Shown here in pieces: positions 5,576-7,239 of a stretch of DNA of 7,239 bases. The stretch covers positions 1-7,239 of the forward strand of contig CAKQVW010000137.1 of assembly GCA_934277865.1 (NCBI GenBank). The letters are read 5' to 3'. The position numbers and the translations under genes were made by a program. Source of the stretch: an uncultured Pseudobdellovibrionaceae bacterium. GTDB lineage: Bacteria; Bdellovibrionota; Bdellovibrionia; Bdellovibrionales; JAMPXM01. The first letter of the stretch is position 1, and each line of letters opens with the position of its first letter. The notes under the pieces are model-generated. The model saw only the letters and a program-made list of their open reading frames with translations, did not search any database and was not told where the DNA came from.

Positions 5576-6193
5576 TTATCTCAACAGCTGAACAATTTTT
5601 GCCAGTAACAGTGGAAGCACGGTCATCGCCGTGAACGAAAGCAGTGCCATCCACCACAGAGGCTGGTTGGCCGTGGACTGCATCAATGCCAAGAGCCGTG
5701 TTGGTGTCAGCCGATGGCCCGCGTGTCGAAACCCTCGGCTGGCAGCAAAATCAAAGTTGTGCGGATGAGAGTAGTCGCGCGAGCGCGTCGTCACCGCGCG
5801 ATCCAGGGCTTCGGAAAGTGAGCGAGGGAGGTTTCGAAACGCCAGACCAAGCTCCCAAAGCTCGTCACTTTTCGGAGAGGGATCAAGGCGCACGACCGTG
5901 GCGAAGAACGCAAATCGCCCACGGTCGGGAATGGCGAGTTCGACTTTGATCATTTCTCCTTCGTCGAGGAATCGGAGTCTTGCGGTCGAGGCTTCGATCT
6001 CGATGAGGGCACCTGCGGCCGAAAGATTTTGCATGTGCCCTTGAAGGATCGGGCCGTCGTCAATTCGGCCTTCGGCAAGGCGCACTCGCCCATCGTCGGC
6101 TGCAACGAGTTCATAGCGAGGAACTCGAGGCGCGAGTTCCAGCGCTTGATCTGGGGAAAAATGGGAAGTGCGTGTCCGCGATGCGTGAGACAT
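5576..6193 (-). CDS. PilZ-domain protein with a C-terminal membrane anchor
   Basis: The 205-residue product has one PilZ-like domain, about residues 23-135. The [DN]-x-S-x-x-G motif appears as NLSAAG (56-61), followed by strands GEMIKVELAIPDRG and FFATVVRL, then ELGLAFRNL and a helix SLSEALDRAV. PilZ domains usually bind c-di-GMP through an RxxxR motif just ahead of the domain. Here only R23-V-P-R26 is present, so binding is uncertain. Residues about 179-201 (LWWMALLSFTAMTVLPLLLA and following) form a single hydrophobic helix ending in LLR, which predicts a tail-anchored protein with the PilZ domain in the cytoplasm. ATG 6191-6193 has AGGGG close upstream. It lies 65 nt downstream of thiL on the same strand and may be co-transcribed with it; it converges on slyD with a 29-nt gap. 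Target unknown. Confidence 0.75.
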   Translation of the reverse strand: MSHASRTRTSHFSPDQALELAPRVPRYELVAADDGRVRLAEGRIDDGPILQGHMQNLSAAGALIEIEASTARLRFLDEGEMIKVELAIPDRGRFAFFATVVRLDPSPKSDELWELGLAFRNLPRSLSEALDRAVTTRSRDYSHPHNFDFAASRGFRHAGHRLTPTRLLALMQSTANQPLWWMALLSFTAMTVLPLLLAKIVQLLR

Positions 6194-6258
6194 GGCCCCT
6201 ACTCGTCGGACACTTTGGTGCCGAGTTTGAGCAAGCTGTCTCGGTTTGAAACGTAAAC

Positions 6259-7221
6259 TTAGAGTTGGCGATTTAAAGAATGAACTTGGCCGATGCGAGT
6301 GGCGCCGATCGCCTTGAGTTCGCTCTGCGCAAAGTCGCAGTCGTGCCAGCAGTCTGGTAAGAAAAGTAAGAGTTCGTAGTCGTCTCCGCCTTCCAGCGCA
6401 TGGCGAAGCGAGGCGCCTTCGGCGAGAGGGATGGAAGACTCGTCAAGCTCGTAGTCGAGGTACGAGGCCTGACAAACACGCTGCAGGTCGGTACACAATC
6501 CGTCGCTTATATCGATACATCCGGAGACGGGTGCTGAGGCCAGCCGGCGGCCAACGTCAAAGCGTGGCGTCGGTCGCCAGTGTCGTCGCAAGTTTTCTCT
6601 TGGGATTTCGACCCGGCGGCCCGCCAGGAGATTTTCAAGAGCCATCGCAGCTCCTCCAAGAGGGCCCGTGACGTAGATATGATCACCAGGTCGTACTTCG
6701 TCTCGCCGCCAAAATGAACTCGCTGGCCGCATCTCTCCGATTGCGGCAAAGTCCGCAACAAAGCTACCACGAGTGCGTGAAAGGTCGCCGCCAATCACCG
6801 TGCAGTCGTGTTGTTGCGCAAGCGTCGTGATTCCGAGGAAGAGCTCCTCAAGTTGGTTTTCAATTTCGTTTTCTGACCAGTTTTTTGGAATCGCGAGAGA
6901 GACCGTGCAGGCCAAGGGGAGAGACGCCATGGCGGCGAGGTCGCTCAGTACCCGAGCTAGGCCTTTGTGGCCGACATCTCGCCAGCCGGATTGTTGGTCA
7001 AAAAAATTTGGATCGAAATGTGTGCCTTCGATCATGAGATCGGAACAAAATGTGACAGGACGGCCCGAGGGGTAGATCGCCCCGGCGTCGTCACCGATGC
7101 CGAGCATCGCGGTCGGGCGCATTGTGGGCTGGCACCAGGTTTTTAATTTCTTCACCAGTGATTTTTCGAATTGAATATCCACGATGCAAATCAGTTCATC
7201 GGTCTCTTCGGTGGACGTCAA
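6259..7221 (-). CDS. thiL: Thiamine-monophosphate kinase
   Basis: ThiL phosphorylates thiamine monophosphate to thiamine diphosphate with ATP, the last step of cofactor synthesis, in the cytoplasm. The product shows the PurM/ThiL-type ATP and Mg2+ motifs: GIGDDAG (41-47), SDLMIEGTHF (60-69), DVGHKGLARVLSDLAAMAS (82-100), GGDLSR (144-149), VTGPLGGAA (174-182), HWRPTPRF (214-221), DISDGL (247-252) and EGGDDYELL (277-285). At most 320 residues, close to the usual 300-330. The start is uncertain. An in-frame TAG sits directly before TTG 7219-7221, so the gene begins within the window. GTG at 7180-7182 would place GIGDD at residue 28, as in E. coli ThiL (about 26), and may be the true start. Neither has a visible Shine-Dalgarno, which may mean coupling to an upstream gene outside the window. 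pilZ follows 65 nt downstream. Confidence 0.92.
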   Translation of the reverse strand: MTSTEETDELICIVDIQFEKSLVKKLKTWCQPTMRPTAMLGIGDDAGAIYPSGRPVTFCSDLMIEGTHFDPNFFDQQSGWRDVGHKGLARVLSDLAAMASLPLACTVSLAIPKNWSENEIENQLEELFLGITTLAQQHDCTVIGGDLSRTRGSFVADFAAIGEMRPASSFWRRDEVRPGDHIYVTGPLGGAAMALENLLAGRRVEIPRENLRRHWRPTPRFDVGRRLASAPVSGCIDISDGLCTDLQRVCQASYLDYELDESSIPLAEGASLRHALEGGDDYELLLFLPDCWHDCDFAQSELKAIGATRIGQVHSLNRQL

Positions 7222-7223
7222 CT

Positions 7224-7239
7224 ATTAGATAGATTAGAT
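7224..7239. repeat. Two short direct repeats at the window edge
   Basis: ATTAGAT occurs at 7224-7230 and again at 7233-7239, separated by AG, just upstream of the possible thiL TTG start. Read in the direction of thiL it contributes several stop codons (TAA, TAA, TAG), so it could be the end of an upstream gene. It runs off the window, and two copies are too few to say more. Confidence 0.3.

Noticed and set aside
1..7239. CRISPR array, insertion sequence, integrase site or phage-defence system
   Set aside because: No spaced repeats, transposase or integrase, terminal inverted repeats or toxin/defence domains are visible; every large open frame is a housekeeping or signalling gene.

Overview
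The window is an ordinary bacterial chromosomal segment with medium G+C (a little over half, by eye), dense genes and no sign of a mobile element. The EF-G gene is of the subtype shared by mitochondrial EFG1 and the 'spd' EF-Gs of spirochaetes, planctomycetes and former delta-proteobacteria. Together with a membrane-anchored PilZ protein, this suggests Bdellovibrionota or Myxococcota. That placement is an inference from family resemblance, not something the sequence proves.

Layout, left to right. At 1-164 an open plus-strand frame without a visible start looks like the tail of an unidentified gene. From 165 to 499 there is no gene. This stretch is packed with perfect inverted repeats: a strong terminator at 225-254 usable from both sides, a 20-bp palindrome with a T-run at 301-328, and a nested set of stems at 340-492 that can fold into a three-way junction just downstream of fusA. 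fusA (500-2620, minus) is followed by a divergent promoter region (2621-2815). A tightly packed plus-strand operon comes next: recQ-type helicase (2816-4378), aat leucyl/phenylalanyl-tRNA-protein transferase (4375-5118) and a SlyD-type FKBP prolyl isomerase (5043-5546). Converging on it from the right are a PilZ-domain protein with a C-terminal membrane helix (5576-6193, minus) and thiL thiamine-monophosphate kinase (6259-7221, minus), whose start lies at the window edge.

The genes do not form one pathway. fusA (translocation), aat (N-degron tagging) and slyD (folding) touch protein synthesis and fate, recQ is DNA repair, thiL makes thiamine diphosphate, and PilZ proteins usually respond to c-di-GMP. 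The overlapping starts of aat and slyD point to translational coupling within the plus-strand operon.

I found no convincing new multi-gene system. The points most worth a second look are the highly structured fusA 3' region with two mutually exclusive hairpins, the unusual domain order of the RecQ protein (extra winged-helix-like segment before the zinc cysteines, nothing after), and an Aat with a normally conserved histidine replaced by valine.
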